Origin: Trametes villosa
Lineage: Eukaryota; Basidiomycota; Agaricomycetes; Polyporales; Polyporaceae
Length of the DNA: 64,000 nucleotides
NCBI GenBank assembly: GCA_002964805.2
Contig: PUDQ02000001.1
Location: forward strand, 6,100,001 to 6,164,000
Direction of reading: 5' to 3'
The position numbers were made by a program, and so were the translations under genes. Below are positions 62,437 through 64,000 of this stretch, piece by piece. The first letter of the stretch is position 1. Each line of letters begins with the position of its first letter. The notes beneath the pieces are model-generated. The model made no database searches, had not been told where the DNA came from, and saw only the letters and a list, made by a program, of their open reading frames with translations.

Positions 62437-63639
62437 GAAGTTGCATGAGTCCGCGAAGAGGCAGCGGCCTTGCGAGTAGAACGGACAAGGACGCGCTGTG
62501 GGGGGTGACGGTCAGCATTGTCCGGCATGGGCCGCACGGTGTTACGGAAGAAAACACGAAGAACGAGGGCAGGAAGGCCGCCGAAGCGGATATGGCAACG
62601 GAAGTGACGTTATATGATGCACATAACACATCCGGCCGTTGCAAAGAAGGGTGAAGGCAATGCCTGGTCTTGCTGGTTAACCCTTCAGGAGCAGACGTCT
62701 CACAGACAGAGCATCGGAATGTGTTCGGGAGGGCGAATGAAGGACCAGTAAAGCAACGAGGACGAGCACTCACTCCTTTTCTTCCATGGAGGGTCTTCGA
62801 TGGTCATAGAGACATGGAACGCCGTGAGTCAACCCTCTCAAAACGCCCAAATCCCGAAACTCTGGGCACAACCCAACCCAACCGTTCAAGTAGTCAGCGC
62901 AACATTCACACAACTGCACAAGTTGCGCATAACAGGGTACTCACAGCATGTAGCGGCGACCAAGGGGGCCGTGGGGGGAAGTAAACCAAGCTGGGCGTCG
63001 ACGGACGCAGCGCAGAGGGGGCCGGGGCCGGTGTGGAAGGGGTGAAACGCGGTGTGGAGGAGGCCAAGGCCGACCTCGAGCCCAAACGTAACGTTTAGCC
63101 TTTAGCGCCGTCGCGTAAGTCACGAGGGCGTGTCGCCTATAGCAACCGCCCTACCTCGGGCGTTCCGTCCTCGGCCCCCGTTTCGTAAGGCCCTCAAAAG
63201 CCTCCGCTCCGGACGTGCGCAAGGAGGCCAGGAACGAGTAGCAAAACAGAGTACATTATGTTTCTATGACTTCTCTACACCACGAGCAACACGCACGACA
63301 GTCCAGGACAACATACCGAATGCCGAATCGCGATTCCCGACTCCCCGACGGGACCGGATGCCCAAACAACGTCCCCATCGCCCAACCCCCCGCCGACGCG
63401 CGCGCACGACCCCCGACACCCGGATCCCATCACCCGCCCACCTGGCCCGCGTTTATTCGTCCGTACGTTCTCGTTCGGAGGTAGGCTTCCAGTTTCAGAG
63501 GCGGTTCTTACAAGACCGTGCCCAACCTGTGCGTGCACAGAAACCCGAGTGTCAATTATACGCTCATACAGTAAACACAAACACCAGGGAGGAGGCACTG
63601 GCAGCCTCCCCGGTCAGGCCGAGCCCCCAGACAGCGCGC
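62437..63639. other. 1.2 kb between two minus-strand genes
   Basis: Promoter of the AAA+ gene and 3' region of the Aha1-like gene. Frames on both strands are short or low in complexity (for example a 248-codon Arg/Pro-rich frame at 63130-63876 that overlaps the Aha1-like exon antisense). No gene called. Confidence 0.4.
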
Positions 63640-64000
63640 TCACGAGCGCAGGTACGGGAGCGCGAACGCCGCCCCAAACACGAGCACCGCGAAGCCGAGG
63701 GCAGCGCAGGCGCTCGCGCCGAACCCGCCAGCGGCTGCAGCGCGCGGCTCAGTCGCGGGGATGCGCTTCTTTTGTGGGGACGGCTCGTAATGAGAAACCT
63801 GTACATACCCGATGGACTTCAGGCCGTGCACACTATTAGTTGGCGAAGGAGAGGAGGGGAGCATGGTCAGCGGTAGGTAGCGAAGAGCAGAAGGCATATA
63901 CGCACTAGTATCCCTGCAGGTTGCGGGTGATCTCTTCCTCTATGCCGAGAGGAACACCCTTGAGAGACCACGTCACCTTCGTAGAGTCGCTGCCCTGGTC
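63640..64000 (-). CDS. AHA1: Aha1-like Hsp90 co-chaperone, C-terminal part only
   Basis: Aha1 binds Hsp90 and stimulates its ATPase in the cytosol. Only the last two exons are visible (64000-63906 and 63832-63640). The first reads QGSDSTKVTWSLKGVPLGIE then EEITRNLQGYY; splicing into VHGLKSIGY completes the conserved end of the AHSA1 domain. Family members usually stop soon after KSIG. Here about 50 more residues follow: a polar basic linker (YEPSPQKKRIPATEPR) and a hydrophobic helix (CAALGFAVLVFGAAFALPYL) ending RS, which looks like a tail anchor. An alternative intron starting at GGGTATGTAC could remove the linker but would leave the hydrophobic end or shift its frame. Confidence 0.82.

Overview
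This looks like the nuclear genome of a mushroom-forming basidiomycete (Agaricomycetes; a polypore-like species is my inference). Almost every gene is broken by short GT-AG introns of about 48-70 nt, coding DNA is GC-rich, and recognisable proteins are fungal (PAM17, Ade4, Cdc10-type septin, mitochondrial ATP synthase beta). The gene content also fits: a basidiomycete-style sesquiterpene synthase, several F-box proteins, a tandem BTB protein and an expanded atypical kinase family. All exon structures were built by hand by joining frames across plausible splice sites. In nearly every complete gene the exon lengths sum to a multiple of three.

Layout. 1-3496 (-): a P4-type ATPase (lipid flippase) whose 3' end lies outside the window. 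3497-5706: gene-free, with a diverged GGACCAAAA repeat. 5707-6783 (+): a Ser/Pro-rich unknown protein. 7474-7931 (-): a small charged protein. 7932-20875 is an accessory block. It holds three paralogous atypical protein kinase genes (copy A +, copy B -, copy C +), copies of short neighbouring genes on both sides of A and C, and a 507-bp hAT-like MITE inserted four codons into copy C. 20876-25369: an F-box protein (-), an intron-containing tRNA-Tyr (+), a two-BTB-domain protein (+) and an unknown 207-aa protein (-). 25671-31604 (-): three tandem paralogous multipass membrane proteins, two ending in a RING-H2 domain with a very long internal loop and the middle one without a RING. 32018-32984 (-): PAM17.

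35255-53284 is a conserved, largely housekeeping stretch: F-box protein (+), ATP2 (-) divergent from ADE4 (+), a SNF2-family ATPase (+), a second F-box paralogue (-) divergent from a Cdc10-type septin (+), then an F-box/WD40 protein (+). 54075-55699 (+): a class I terpene synthase with a 9-nt microexon and a C-terminal hydrophobic tail. 56425-57482 (-): a single-pass membrane protein with an SH3 domain. 58125-62436 (-): a 1265-aa protein joining a long disordered region, ankyrin-like repeats and one AAA+ (Clp/Skd3-like) module. 63640-64000 (-): the 3' end of an Aha1-like Hsp90 co-chaperone, carrying an unexpected hydrophobic tail.

The most unusual items are the kinase cluster with its MITE-interrupted copy, the tandem membrane/RING family in which one member lost (or never had) the RING, the ADE4 start codon split by an intron, and the terpene synthase microexon inside its metal-binding motif.
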